Shown: positions 12,358 through 23,577 of the stretch, piece after piece | How positions within the stretch are numbered: the first letter of the stretch is position 1 | Layout of the letters: every line of letters starts with the position of its first letter | Notes under the pieces: model-generated | What the model was told of the DNA's origin: nothing | The model's database searches: none | Seen by the model: the letters and a program-made list of their open reading frames with translations, nothing else | Made by a program: the position numbers and the translations under genes | Assembly: GCA_963556195.1 (NCBI GenBank) | Contig: OY744531.1 | Span: 48,053,700 to 48,117,699, forward strand | Direction of reading: 5' to 3' | Length of the DNA stretch: 64,000 nucleotides | DNA from: Sepiola atlantica | Taxonomy: Eukaryota; Mollusca; Cephalopoda; Sepiida; Sepiolidae

Positions 12358-13159
12358 TTTTAAAAACAAGAGAAGATTCCCTTAGCACATGCAGACATCT
12401 GTGTTATCTGGTTGGCATGTGACTCATCCTGTGTAAATCGCAAGAAGGTACAAAAGATACGTTTTCGATGATTCATATCATAAAATAACATTTTAAAATT
12501 CCTAAATGTTATTGTTTGGACATCATCCGTGTTGCTTAAGTGTAAATGATTTCGATTTTGTCATATATATTTTGTAGTGTATTTTAAATTATGACTTTTG
12601 TCTAATATGACGCTTCCACTTTCCTTTTTCCTCATTCCTCTCAAACTTTGATCTCTACCTTTTTGAGACTCTCTAAAAACATAAGTTGACTGTCCGATGA
12701 CAGAACAGATCAGTTTAGGATCAGAACAGATAGTACACTTAAATCCTTGCCAAAAAGCTACGAATAATCCCATAATAGATTGACAGTTCGAGCACATCTT
12801 CCATAGCTACTGTATATGCAGTTTCTTTCTCATTTGTGATGCCATTATTATAGATATGACCACGCAGAGTCAATCAGTTCTCTAGATGTTTCTGTATAGG
12901 TGTATGGGTATTCTGTTTATTAGACTAGTTGCCTCTAACAGCTAGAAAGTCTAGTCTACTATTTAATCACAAATAGTGGGAAGGCAGACAGATTCATAAT
13001 GTTTCCAATGGTATTTGTAAAATGTACTTCAATGGAGAACTCTGAAAGGAGATCCGACGAGATGAAGACGTAATTGACCGAATATATACCATAGCAAAAT
13101 AATGAATCGGTTATACAGAATTAAAATCTTATTAGATCTACTGCGGTAATATTTTCGGA
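12358..13159. other. Anonymous DNA
   Basis: A 78-codon minus frame (12561-12797) contains two CxxC pairs (CSNC, CTIC) but no recognisable domain or codon signature. I treat it as unproven. Confidence 0.4.
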
Positions 13160-13505
13160 TTTTTTAGATGAAGATCGATAATTTGTATATTGTTGATTAT
13201 TCGGACTACGGGTCTCATCTTTGACCCGTGACACAACGGATAACAATTTTAAATAATAATCAGTTGTATGTGGCAGTCTACTGAGCGTTGAAGGTTCAAT
13301 CTACACTACAGGCGATACTATATATAACAAAATGACTTAAGACTTCTATCCGGCCATGGCTAACGAAGCAGGTACAATCTACACCTGGGAATAAAATAAA
13401 GGTTTCCGTTCAAAATGCCGTAAACATTCCTGATTCGAAGGAGATCAGACGTTACATGAACCGAACTGTCGTGGGAATAACATCTAATATAAGAACCTTG
13501 GCGTG
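13160..13505 (+). mobile_element. Foldback element DR2, degenerate copy 2
   Basis: Begins like the left arm of 2882-3376 (GATAATTTGTATATTGTTGATTATTCGGACTAC), then passes through a GTTGAAGGTTCAAT/GGCGATACT centre and the GGCCATGGCTAACGAA and TTTCCGTTC blocks, to the right arm (GAAGGAGATC, GTGGGAATAACATC). The left arm is largely deleted. A 9 bp direct repeat (AATCCAAAT-type, four copies) follows at about 13508-13547. Confidence 0.65.
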
Positions 13506-14189
13506 TATAATCCAAATAATCCAAATAATCCAAATAATCCAAATAATAGTATTGTGGTAATTTACACACTAATATGTTTGAGAAATCTATGAACACACAA
13601 CTTCCCAAGTCATTATAAAGAAATAGCAACGTGTGTTCAATTTATTGTATACAATGAATTGTTTACACTCGTTATCTTTTTGTTCCAGCATTAAGTCACC
13701 TCTGAAAGGATACACTTTCTGTAAAGTAGACAAGCAAATTAAAAAGGCTTCGTGATTCGTTTTATAGATAATGTAGCCACCAAAATCATATATGAGGAGT
13801 TAAAATATTCTTGCATCGAGTGTTGTTATTTACGTAATAAAAACGTTTGGAAAAGTATAGAAAAATAATTTCGCCCCACACTGCGACTGAAAGGGGAACT
13901 TGTGTTCGATGTATCGTATACAGTGTATTGTTTATAGTAGATGTTCTGTATCGACGTTATATAACCAAAAAGGACGAATCTACTGTAAAATACAAACCAA
14001 CCGAAATTTCAGACCATATCGGTAACCATTAACCAACATGACAACATCAGAATTGTGGAATACTAGCGTAGTCCTGTGGAAATTCCACGGTGCTTTCTCT
14101 AACAATCTGTAAATTGTAATGTTAATAATAATATTGTTTTTGAAATAATAAATGTCTGCCAAGGCTAATATTATTTTTTTAAATACTAC
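13506..14189. other. Anonymous AT-rich DNA with short AATCC tandem
   Basis: Besides the four-copy 9 bp repeat at 13508-13547 I see no supported feature. Short frames at 13847-14032 and 13980-14162 overlap on opposite strands and look random. Confidence 0.4.
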
Positions 14190-14545
14190 TCTTTCGTATT
14201 TCGTGAAAATATTTTTTTATTGTCAACCAAGTATTTTTTAAAATAAATAAAACGAATACATTTTTTATTTATTTAATAAAAAATTATATCAATGTAATTC
14301 TTTTTGAAACAATAAATAGTGTATGTACATAAGATTATTGTCATTTGAATATTCTTCAAATCCATAAAATGAATGTCTCTTTTTGAAATATATTTATTTT
14401 AACTTGTACTTTTTTTGTTGGCAGGTCGACATAATTTTATTTTAGAACTATTGGTTTAAAAATAGGTTAACTGAGATATTTTTTATTTTTGTGGGATCAG
14501 ATGTATCACCACTAATTCAACGTTCTCACTTTTTTTAATATGTGT
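14190..14545 (+). repeat. Dispersed repeat DR4, uninterrupted copy
   Basis: The left half matches 24560-24665 (AATAAATAAAACGAATA, TAATTCTTTTTGAAACAATA). The right half matches 28020-28235 (GGTCGACATAATTTTATTTT, AAATAGGTTAACTGAGATAT, ATCACCACT blocks). It therefore represents the undisrupted state of the site into which the LTR element at 24681-27979 inserted. It ends in an ATT-rich microsatellite at 14564. Confidence 0.65.
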
Positions 14546-14563
14546 GAAAGGTTATAACTTAGC

Positions 14564-14625
<62 letters not shown>

Positions 14626-14662
14626 GTTATTGTTATTGTTGTCGTTGTTGTTATTATAATAA

Positions 14663-14695
<33 letters not shown>

Positions 14696-14745
14696 GATTA
14701 ATAATAATAATGATAATAATAATAATAATAATACTAAACAAAATT
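14564..14745. repeat. (TTA)n / (TTG) / (AAT)n compound microsatellite
   Basis: A TTA run shifts through TTG/TTC variants to an AAT run around 14655, so the tract is roughly self-complementary. Poly-Tyr/poly-Asn and poly-Ile frames across it are artefacts. Confidence 0.95.
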
Positions 14746-15954
14746 TAAAAACCCAGAGTGTTAGTCCATCTAAAATAAACGCTCACCTGTAGAAAATGTA
14801 TCTATCCATTGTGCCAATTATTTATTTATTACGGTTACGAACCAATGACCCCGAGGAACCTGCCAGTAAATTAAAATATATGAATAAAGGGTGTTACGTT
14901 GAAACTATATATCGACTTGTTTTTACCTTTCGCAGATGTTCAGCCATGCAAACACACATACGACATTACTCTTTTGTTTGAACAAAGAACTCACGAAAAA
15001 AAAGAAAAAGAAACGTGTATAATAAACGTAATTCCCAAATTTAGTGTAGTTTCAATTTTCTTCTATATATAAAAGAAAAAAAATCCCTTTGTGCTGTCTT
15101 TAATTTTCTTTTCACTGAGTCATTCCCTTCCAGCTACGTAAGTCTCTTAGAATTCGACAGAGAGAAGAAGAAGAAAGAAAGACATTCAGTGTTAATAAAT
15201 ATCAAAGTTATAATCTATTTTCTTCGACTTACGTCCGCCTAAACGCATTCTAATTGTAGCCTTGCTGTGTTTCAAAGCACACCATACTAAAGAAGGAAAT
15301 TAAATGTATATCGTAATCGTAGATCAAAAACAGCGTATCTAATCAAGAGACGGCATTCTGTTGATCAAGTCTATGTTTATTTCTTTATATAAGAAATAAC
15401 CAAAGGAGAAAAATCTCACTAAGTCACGCCTGAGGCAGTCAACGCCATCGACATATTTGCTGTTTATATTTTTTTATATTAACTCTACATTCCTTAATAA
15501 ACTTCGTTGATCAACGGCTTGATGAATCTCCCGCCGTGGGAACGTGTTGCTTTTTGTTTAGACTCAACATTTTGTTTCACTGTGTCAGCTCAGCAGAGGT
15601 TGCATTAACTTTAAAAATTGCCATCAAATATCACGAAATTTCCCGCAAGATCAGATTTTAATACCACTTTCATTTCGTCGTCTGCCATATTCAATCATTG
15701 TCAGAATAAAAAAAATAGATTTTTTTCTACTTTAATGTTGCGAAAGTATTTCCAATTAATGAATTAAAAATCATTTTCTGTGTGTTTGTTCTTTTTTCTT
15801 TCCATAATGAAATTTGATATTTTTCAAATAAATAATTGCGTAATTGAGATGTTTATATAAGAAACGAGTCATATAATTTATGAATGAACAAACTAACGCA
15901 CACCTGCGCAAGAACCCCAACGCCAAATAACACGTACATGTATTCATATACACA
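14746..15954. other. Anonymous AT-rich DNA
   Basis: Includes a short GAAGAA-rich stretch at about 15160-15180. No recognised gene or dispersed repeat. Confidence 0.4.
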
Positions 15955-15957
15955 CTA

Positions 15958-16040
<83 letters not shown>
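15955..16040. repeat. (TA)n microsatellite
   Basis: Almost pure TA dinucleotides. Confidence 0.95.
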
Positions 16041-16042
<2 letters not shown>

Positions 16043-16097
16043 ATCAAATATACACCAAATTAAACACTTTTAGTAGATGGAACCTATTGTGAAGAGG

Positions 16098-16104
<7 letters not shown>

Positions 16105-16177
<73 letters not shown>

Positions 16178-16238
16178 GAAGACTAAAATATAGATGGACA
16201 TATAATATACGTATATATAGATATGTGTAAATAGACGA

Positions 16239-16287
<49 letters not shown>
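16105..16287. repeat. Two (TA)n tracts with a 70 bp spacer
   Basis: TA runs at 16105-16174 and 16242-16287. The spacer carries GTATATATAGATATGTG-type imperfect repeats. Confidence 0.95.
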
Positions 16288-16290
<3 letters not shown>

Positions 16291-16448
16291 GAGTTAAGGT
16301 TCGTACAAGTTAATGTTATAAAATAGTATATAGTCCGTTGATCATTCGTTCTTTCCAAATTGTTAACACACTTATGTAAATTAAAATGTAACGTAAATAA
16401 ATCGCTTCGTACACATAAATGTTAAGACAACAACGGGAGGTTTGAAAA

Positions 16449-16450
<2 letters not shown>

Positions 16451-16547
<97 letters not shown>

Positions 16548-16586
16548 CATACATACGTATATATATATACATATAAATATATATTA
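16451..16586. repeat. (TA)n tract with TACA units
   Basis: TA run interrupted by single TACA units and a short (CATA)n segment at about 16543-16556. Confidence 0.95.
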
Positions 16587-16683
16587 CTATTTCCTGTATC
16601 CACATTTGATAAGGAGATATAATTTTTTATGTATCAATTTTCAGTATTTACTTCAACAGTGCTCGATACGTAAGTAGACTAGG

Positions 16684-16851
16684 TAGTAAACTATGACAAT
16701 ATATGTATGGCAATTAAGCTACACAGAGGGTCCCCCGTTTCATCCCCTGAGGAATCTTTAAGATTAGAAAACTGACGATTCCCCGCGGGGATGAAACGCG
16801 GGAGTTTCTGTGTAGCTTAATTGTCATAAATATATCTCCATAGCTTACTAT
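16684..16851. mobile_element. 168 bp hairpin (foldback/MITE-like) between TA tracts
   Basis: The left arm 16684-16756 pairs with 16776-16851 as an imperfect inverted repeat. The best part is CAATTAAGCTACACAGA...CCC..GTTTCATCCCC...GGAATC, around a ~20 base centre. The G+C-rich core contrasts with the TA tracts outside. No frame. It could be a short MITE or a processed hairpin RNA locus; the sequence alone does not decide. Confidence 0.7.
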
Positions 16852-16856
16852 AAATG

Positions 16857-16926
<70 letters not shown>

Positions 16927-17089
16927 CATATATATATATATGCATATATATATATACATATATATATACATATATATGCATATATATACATACATATATA
17001 TATACATATATATGCATATATATACACATGTATATACATATATATGCATATATATACACATGTATATACATATATATGCATATATATAC

Positions 17090-17136
<47 letters not shown>

Positions 17137-17393
17137 CATATATATACACATATATGCATATGCATATATACACACATATATACATATACATATATATATA
17201 CACATACATACATATGTGTATACACATATATACATATGTATATACACATATACATATGTATATATACACATATATACATATATATATATATACATATATA
17301 TACAGATATATACATATATATGCATATATATACACACATATATACATATATATATATATATATATACAAATACATATATATATATATATATAT
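16857..17393. repeat. Long TA/TACA/TGCA/CACA low-complexity tract
   Basis: After a pure TA block the tract is built from TATATACA, TATATGCA and TACACATG units. One unit, ACATATATATGCATATATAT followed by ACACATGTAT, is repeated in tandem around 17000-17080. Several open frames of 138-207 codons on both strands read only Tyr/Ile/Met/His/Thr and are artefacts. Confidence 0.95.
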
Positions 17394-17929
17394 GAAATAC
17401 GTTAGGTATTGTAATGTTTTGAATGAATTTGTGATGTATTTGAATTCGTCTTATATATAGAAAAGATCAACATTAACTCACTTAATAGAAATAATCAGAT
17501 TAATTACAGGCAATTACTTAATTTCAAATTTTACAATAATTTATCTGAACAAAATCACGGACTTCCTATGGATAGCACTATTAGTTTTATACAGGGCTAC
17601 GTATTCTTTAGATCCTTATAATTAAAATTTAGATAAACTCCGAATACTGACTACTTCAGATGCATTGACGACATTTGAATGTTTCCTCCTAAAAACAACA
17701 AAATAGTATATCTAAAAGAAATTGAATAAAGTTTACACATGACACAGCGGAAATAACTTTATTATATGTATATCTGGCCATACTTATGATAAATTCTAAC
17801 GATAATCTAAACCTCAAGGTGTCTAGATAAATTAAACACAAAAATGACTACTTACATTTTTACTAATACGAAAATAACAGAACAAAAGCAGCCTGATAAT
17901 CTATCAATTCATATACGCATTCAGAATGT
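17394..17929. other. Anonymous AT-rich DNA
   Basis: No supported feature. Confidence 0.4.
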
Positions 17930-18470
17930 GTACCCAACAATTTCTAGTAGAATAATTAAAATAGATTATTTATAAATAAACATGTTTTGAATCCTATAAT
18001 CTCTAGATGAAATGAAATTCATGATAAATAAATATACATAATTTGTAACCCACCATATCTAGAAAAATCATAAAAATAGATGATATATAAATAAACATGA
18101 TCCGTAGCCCACAATCTCTAGAAGAAAACTTAAAATACATGATATATAAATATACATTATTTGTAGTCTACAATATCTAGAAGTAGAATTCAAATACATG
18201 ATATATGAATAAACATGATGTGTAGCCCACAATCTTTTCAAGAAAAATTAAAATACCGATATATAAATAAACATGATTCGTAGCCCACCAACTGTAAAAG
18301 AAGAATTCAAATAGATAGTATATAAATAAACATGATATGTAACCCACAAACTGTAGAAGAAGAATGCAAATAGATGATATATAAATATTAATGATTTGTA
18401 GCCCACAATCTCTAGAAGAAGAAATAAAATAGATAATATATAAATAGACATGATTTGTAGCACACAATAT
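17930..18470. repeat. Minisatellite, ~59 bp unit, about 9 copies
   Basis: The unit includes GATATATAAATAAACATGAT, a TTGTAGCCCACAATCTCTAG block and AAGAAGAA..AAAATA. Copies diverge by substitutions and small indels. Minus-strand frames through it (to 142 codons) keep no fixed phase, because 59 is not a multiple of three. It runs directly into a (TA)n tract. Confidence 0.88.
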
Positions 18471-18472
18471 GT

Positions 18473-18561
<89 letters not shown>
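18471..18561. repeat. (TA)n microsatellite
   Basis: Pure TA following the 59 bp array. Confidence 0.95.
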
Positions 18562-18563
<2 letters not shown>

Positions 18564-18732
18564 GGATTGTGGAATATTTTTCTAAAGATATTGTGAGTAT
18601 ATATATATATATATTTAAATAAATTTTCCGTGGTATAAAATTTAATAACGGCGAGGAATACGGACGTTTGGGACATTTTTGGGAGGGTAGAATGAAATTA
18701 AACAAGTATAAAAACGAGAGGAAACGATAAAA
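18562..18732 (-). repeat. Dispersed repeat DR5, copy 1, between TA tracts
   Basis: On the minus strand the blocks TTCCTCTCGTTTTTATACTT, AAACGTCCGTATTCC and TTTATTTAAAT match 40560-40635 and the segment 40142-40165 (ATTTAAATAAATTTTTAGTGG). Short (TA)n runs border it at 18598-18614 and 18733-18803. Class unknown, SINE-like size. Confidence 0.6.
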
Positions 18733-18735
18733 TAT

Positions 18736-18803
<68 letters not shown>
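18733..18803. repeat. (TA)n microsatellite
   Basis: TA run with one AAATA interruption. Confidence 0.95.
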
Positions 18804-18805
<2 letters not shown>

Positions 18806-18897
18806 CTTTCAGCTAGGATCTCATTAGATGTTTTGCTCCACTTTTCAAACGTTGAGTAGTGTTAGCAAAACAATAGCACTTCATTTCCTGCAACAGT

Positions 18898-19077
18898 CTA
18901 TGGTTCGGCTTTTAAGCCTCTTATGTTTCTTTTTCTTTTTGTTGCATTTGATGAAGATAGAGGACCAGGACCTTTTGTCTTAAGGCCTGATGGCTGACCC
19001 TGGTTAGCCTCTGTCATGACTGAAGCACTATTTCCAGAGGCAGGAAGGTTTACATCATTGCTTACATCTTCCTGCTC
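18898..19077 (-). pseudogene. Coding-like 3'-terminal frame (candidate last exon or gene fragment)
   Basis: A minus-strand frame ends at a TAG (18898-18900) and is open for 60 codons with a clearly protein-like composition: EQEDVSNDV, then NLPASGNSASVMTEANQGQP, a KTKGPGPLSSS stretch, a basic KRKR cluster and a final GLKAEP. It is Ser/Gly/Pro/Ala-rich, like a disordered C-terminal tail with a nuclear-localisation-like patch. The frame continues upstream only through a CA/A-rich stretch. An AG near 19072-19074 (..GAGCAG/GAAGAT) could act as a splice acceptor, though the sequence before it is CA-rich rather than pyrimidine-rich. No polyadenylation signal is obvious downstream. It may be a true last exon, the 3' end of a retrocopy, or a transposon remnant. 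Family not recognised. Confidence 0.4.
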
Positions 19078-19089
19078 GGTGTATGAATT

Positions 19090-19625
19090 GGGTATGTGTG
19101 CGTGTGTGTGTAAATCGTTTTTTATTTTTATTTTTTTATTTTTATAAACTGATCATCATAAATTTTTGAATGTATGTTTTCGTTATCCCGGTGAGTAACA
19201 TGGACACATTATTTTGTTGTTGTAAACTTTACAATTTCGGGGGTTATATTATCTAAACTAGCACGAGCATTTGAATTAATTGAACTAAGTTAGCTACAAA
19301 TAATTTAATTGAGAAAAAATATTCTAGATAAAATTTGAGTTACATTTAGTAATACATATTTAAATAGTTCGGTGCGCGCGTGTGCTTCAATAACATGTAT
19401 GTGCTGGTTAACATCATAAACTATTAAACCATCTCATTATTAAGTATGAAATATTTATTCTAGGCACTATGTTATGTAGCAACACATTTTTTGTATTAAC
19501 TACACTATTTAGGGTGGTGCACCCGAGACCGAACTATGCGCCCCCAACAATAAAGAAATATTTATATTTAAAACAAATGTTATATTTATTGCTGATACCT
19601 GTCCTCGAACGGTTATTCTATTAGT
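19090..19625. other. Anonymous AT-rich DNA
   Basis: T/A-rich with a GCGCGCGTGTG patch near 19373. No supported gene. Confidence 0.4.
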
Positions 19626-19626
19626 C

Positions 19627-19659
<33 letters not shown>

Positions 19660-19669
19660 GGAGAGAGAG

Positions 19670-19701
<32 letters not shown>

Positions 19702-19730
19702 AAAGATACAGACAGACAGAGACAGAGAAA
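19626..19730. repeat. (TA)n-(GA)n-(GATA)n compound microsatellite
   Basis: TA, then GA with GATA and GACA variants, the same combination as 555-813 and 51505-51611. Confidence 0.95.
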
Positions 19731-19806
19731 TACATAGATCTGTATGCGTCTTGTAATAACAATGCGAAAGCAATGACAGTGGCGAAATGAATGTATATGT
19801 GTTGCT

Positions 19807-20318
19807 GTTAGGTTAAGTTCCTACTATTATTACTTTATAGACTTAATTATTTGTATTTTATTTTTTCATGTACTTAATTCATTTTATTTATTATTTAATT
19901 TTTTACTTATTTATTTATTTATGTTTGCTTCTGCTAATTTATTAAGTTATTTGTTATTATTATAAACTGATGTTTTCTGTTAGATTATTAGTATTTAGTA
20001 GTAATTTAAAGGTTAAATTAAGATTAAATCAATGACATAATTTTGCTTTCAGTATCGATTACTTTATTCTGAAGGTTGCCAACGTTTCTCTCCGTGTACA
20101 GGATATTAATCCTGAATAATTTGCTTCTGTTGCCACATGTGTGGATGTGTTTGTGGATGGAAAAGGTGCGTGTTTGTAGGTGTTCTTTGCCGTTAATATG
20201 TAAGGGGCCTCACCGTACTACCGATGTATATTTTGTTGCATGTGGTGCACAGTATACGATATATAGTGTATGTGCGGTGGCATTTGTCTGTGGTGTTTAT
20301 GGGGCAGTTCGCTAGGGT
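19807..20318 (-). mobile_element. Penelope-like element: GIY-YIG end and 3' flank, left arm of inverted repeat
   Basis: On the minus strand 20318-20060 encodes a broken GIY-YIG endonuclease tail (CTTCNKIYIGSTVRPL, then frameshifts). It is followed by a non-coding A+T stretch to 19807. The whole segment is the inverted counterpart of 20863-21480, sharing for example GTTAGATTATTAGTA, ATTTATAGACTTA-type and ACGGAGAGAAACGTTGGCAA blocks. Position and orientation fit a reverse transcriptase (20562-20835, minus) followed by its endonuclease, which is the usual Penelope-like order. Frameshifts and stops make it inactive. Confidence 0.7.
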
Positions 20319-20561
20319 GCAGGAAGTATTGTTGTAATTGGTGTTCTGTATTGTCAATTGTTGTTGTAGAGAAGCACCGGTGTGTGTTAGTTGAATGTTG
20401 GGTTTTCCATACCTATAGCTTTGCGGATAGCTGTGGTATTCCTATCGTTGAAGTGCGGCAACTTGAGAAAGCAGGTGTTGGAAAGAGCGTGGTGCGTCCG
20501 TCTTCGGGGTTTACGAGTTTCTTGAGGTGTTCATTGGTGGGTGTAGGATATTCATTGGTCT

Positions 20562-20835
20562 CTAGTACCTGTTCTTACGGATGCGAGTTAGCTCATTCCC
20601 AGCAAAGCCTATTTTAACCTTAAGAAGGATGGCCGATCTGTAATGTATGAATATGTATCTACATGCGGGCTTCCTGTAAAATTCAGTAGTTAAGGTTCCT
20701 TTTTCAGAGATGTTGAAACTGAAATCTAGAAGTGTCAAGGATCTTAAGCTGTTAGGGTGTTCTATTTTAAATTCTATGTGTGGGTAAGTGTTGTTGAATG
20801 TGTCAAAGATTGTGTTAGCCTCCTTACTCACATCC
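20562..20835 (-). pseudogene. Penelope-like reverse transcriptase, C-terminal fragment
   Basis: The minus frame contains YPHIEFKIEHPNSLRSLTLL, DFSFNISEKGTLTTEFYRKP and GFAGNELTRIRKNRY. These correspond to the C-terminal palm/thumb region of Penelope-like reverse transcriptases (typical pattern: FLD....., ...YRKPT....YLH..S.HP). The catalytic motifs lie further N-terminal and are absent here. The frame is fused at 20835-20865 to the antisense of an inverted endonuclease copy, so the 179-codon frame to 21101 is chimeric and not a real protein. Downstream on the same strand 20560-20320 leads to the endonuclease remnant. Confidence 0.65.
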
Positions 20836-20862
20836 GTAAGAAATGCAGAGTTGAGGCTGACA

Positions 20863-21480
20863 CACCCAATTTGCTCCATAAACCCCACAGAAAAATGCCA
20901 CCGCACATACACTGTACATCGTATACAGTGCACCACATGCAACAAAATATACATCGGTATTACGGTGAGGTCCCTACATATTAGAGCCAGAGAACACCTA
21001 CAAATCTGCATCTCCTCCCTCGACAAACACATCCACGCATGTGGCAACACCAGCAAATTATTCAGAATTGATATTCTGGCCACGGAGAGAAACGTTGGCA
21101 ACCTTCAGAATAAAAGAATCGATACTGATAGAAAAATTGCCCCCAGATAAACCACCGACTCGAAATAGGATCATCATTTCTAGTCTGATACAGTTTCACA
21201 TCTCACTCTTTCTTATTGATTTGATCTTAATGTAACCCTTAAATAAATATTAAGTACTAATAATCTAACAAAAAAATCACTTTCTAATAATAACAACAAA
21301 TAACATAGTAACATAGGTCAGATACTCACTCGACACGAATTAACAGAGGGGGAAAATAAAAATAAATAAATAAATACAATAAATGAGTAAATAAATAAAT
21401 GAATGAAATAAATAAGTAAATAAATAAATTAAAAACATAATAAAGTCTATAAACTAATAATAGTGATACTTTAACTTAAC
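20863..21480 (+). mobile_element. Penelope-like GIY-YIG endonuclease copy, right arm of inverted repeat
   Basis: The plus frame at 20863-21148 reads CTTCNKIYIGITVRSLHIRA, REHL, then a KHIHACGN block and ATERNVGNLQNKRIDTDRK. The YIG followed by R..EHL is the signature of the GIY-YIG endonuclease fused to Penelope-like elements, with the upstream CxxC that these domains carry. The frame is better preserved than the left arm. Non-coding 3' sequence, rich in AAATA repeats, continues to about 21480 and matches the left arm in inverse orientation. I infer inverted duplication at insertion. Confidence 0.7.
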
Positions 21481-21820
21481 AACAAAACATCACATATAAT
21501 AATATATAATTATAATGATATTAATAATGATAAATAATAATATAACCAGATAGGCAAAACACTCACTAAACATTGAATGCATGAATAAATAAATAAAAAT
21601 ACAGAAATTATTAAAACAATATAAGTGATTAATGATAAGAAATTATGTAGATTGCCCACGCATGAAGATTCCATTTACAACATTAACAAGTAATCGACAT
21701 TAAATGGTGAATGGAAAAAAATAATAAATTAATAAATAAAAAATAAATTAATAAATACAAAATTAATTAATAAATAAAAAATTAATTAATAACTAAAAAA
21801 TTAATTAATAAATACAAAAA
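21481..21820. repeat. AAATA/TTAAT-rich low-complexity DNA
   Basis: Short tandem AATAAATAAATTAATAAATA-type units, notably 21715-21830. No frame. Confidence 0.8.
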
Positions 21821-21862
21821 TAAATAATGATAATGATAATGATAATGATGATAATAATAATG

Positions 21863-21897
<35 letters not shown>

Positions 21898-22013
21898 AAT
21901 ACTAATAATACTAATAATACTAATAATAATACTAATAATACTAATAATACTAATAATAATAATAATAATACTAATACTAATAATACTAATACTAATAATA
22001 CTAAGAATAATAA

Positions 22014-22091
<78 letters not shown>

Positions 22092-22095
22092 CAAC
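21821..22095. repeat. (TAA)n/(TGA)/(ACT)n compound trinucleotide array
   Basis: TGATAA units, then TAA with regular ACT interruptions, an ACT block (22021-22051), TAA again, then ACA. Poly-Ile, poly-Leu/Val and poly-Ser frames across it are artefacts. Confidence 0.95.
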
Positions 22096-23046
22096 AACAA
22101 CAGAAGTAAAAGGGAGAAAAAACAATACCGAAATCACCCGGCGAGAATAACATCCTATAGCATTAATTAAAAAAAAGAAAATACATTCGTTATATGAGAA
22201 TAATAGTATTTAATCCAGTATAATCAGAAATAATTAAATTAAAAAGCTAGGTTACCATCATTAAAGTACCGCTTATCTAGTGTTCAATTTGCATCAGACA
22301 GATACGAGCGATGAATGAACAACTAATACTAGCTTGAATTAAATTAATTAATAAAACATACATAATTAAAAAACAAACAATAAATAAATTAAATATACAC
22401 AATAATATAAAACGAACAACAGATAATGCTATGTCAAATGGCAATATTAACCGACACATTAATTTATAAGAACAATAGACTTGGTTTAATTTTAGATTTT
22501 AAATTTTTTAAAAAGATCTTAGAAAAAAGATTATAAAAAAAGAAAAATATTTAGATGAGGGAGAGAAATTAATTGAAAGAGTTAGAGGGGAAACATTAAT
22601 AAATAAAGTAAAGAAAAATCAAAAATAAATAAATAAAATTAAAAAATAAAACTTTTAAAATGTGATTAACTTTCAAATTTGACAAACATTGTCTAAATTA
22701 ATATGAACATTTGAACTTGAATTGAACACAGATATGAAGTAGATAAGAGTTCCCAAAATGTTATAATATCGTACGGATATTGCACCTTACTATTCTGATA
22801 CAGGTATTACATAACATTGTAACATTGTGTAAATAGACTGATATATGTATGTATATAAAAATATATATATATCAATCTGTGTATATATATTGTATTAAAG
22901 ATGACACGATTTAAACCATTCCACCATTATATGTCTTATATTGCTTCACTTGTGTCTATCCCTCAAACCTCTGCATTGTATTGCCTTCTAAGTATCACAT
23001 TTGTATATATAAGTAAGAAATGCTTCAAGACAACTACATTAACCTC

Positions 23047-23049
<3 letters not shown>
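22096..23049. other. AT-rich DNA with AAATA runs
   Basis: No gene recognised. An ATATATC-type inverted pair around 22838-22885 (CTGATATATGTATG ... TCAATCTGTG) is minor. Confidence 0.4.

Positions 23050-23107
<58 letters not shown>
23050..23107. repeat. (TA)n microsatellite
   Basis: Pure TA. Confidence 0.95.
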
Positions 23108-23110
<3 letters not shown>

Positions 23111-23238
23111 TTGATTTAATAGCCTATGGATGGAAAATATGACTGGTAATAAAAGAATAAAACTTTAATTATTACCATAAAATGTGACTCGGGTTTCTAT
23201 AAAACGTCTATTTTCTCAGTTATAAGGTCATCTCTCAC

Positions 23239-23331
<93 letters not shown>

Positions 23332-23341
23332 ATATATATAT
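23239..23341. repeat. (TA)n-(TG)n-(TA)n microsatellite
   Basis: TA run, GTGTGTGTGTGTG, TA run. Confidence 0.95.
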
Positions 23342-23429
23342 ACTTGCTATGTTTGTGTATATATATATATGAAGCTTTTTTGCATTCGTAGTTGTATTGC
23401 TTATATTATTATAAATTGAAAAATACATC

Positions 23430-23430
<1 letters not shown>

Positions 23431-23477
<47 letters not shown>

Positions 23478-23503
23478 ATTTTATGTGGATGAGTACTTCT
23501 AAT

Positions 23504-23574
<71 letters not shown>
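23431..23574. repeat. Two (TA)n tracts
   Basis: TA at 23431-23479 (ending in GTATGTATG) and 23506-23574, with a short spacer. Confidence 0.95.

Positions 23575-23577
<3 letters not shown>

Noticed and set aside
13508..13547. CRISPR-like direct repeats (AATCC units)
   Set aside because: Nine-base head-to-tail units without spacers: a simple tandem repeat in an evidently eukaryotic context.
16684..16851. Rho-independent terminator
   Set aside because: The hairpin is far too long, has no U-run logic, and the genome is eukaryotic.
16714..17460. Several open frames of 138-207 codons on both strands
   Set aside because: They consist of Tyr/Ile/Met/His/Thr runs produced by TA/CA/TGCA repeats; open on both strands at once with no domain.
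20562..21101. Single 179-codon protein
   Set aside because: The frame fuses antisense of a GIY-YIG copy with sense RT sequence across an inversion junction; the two halves belong to opposite strands biologically.
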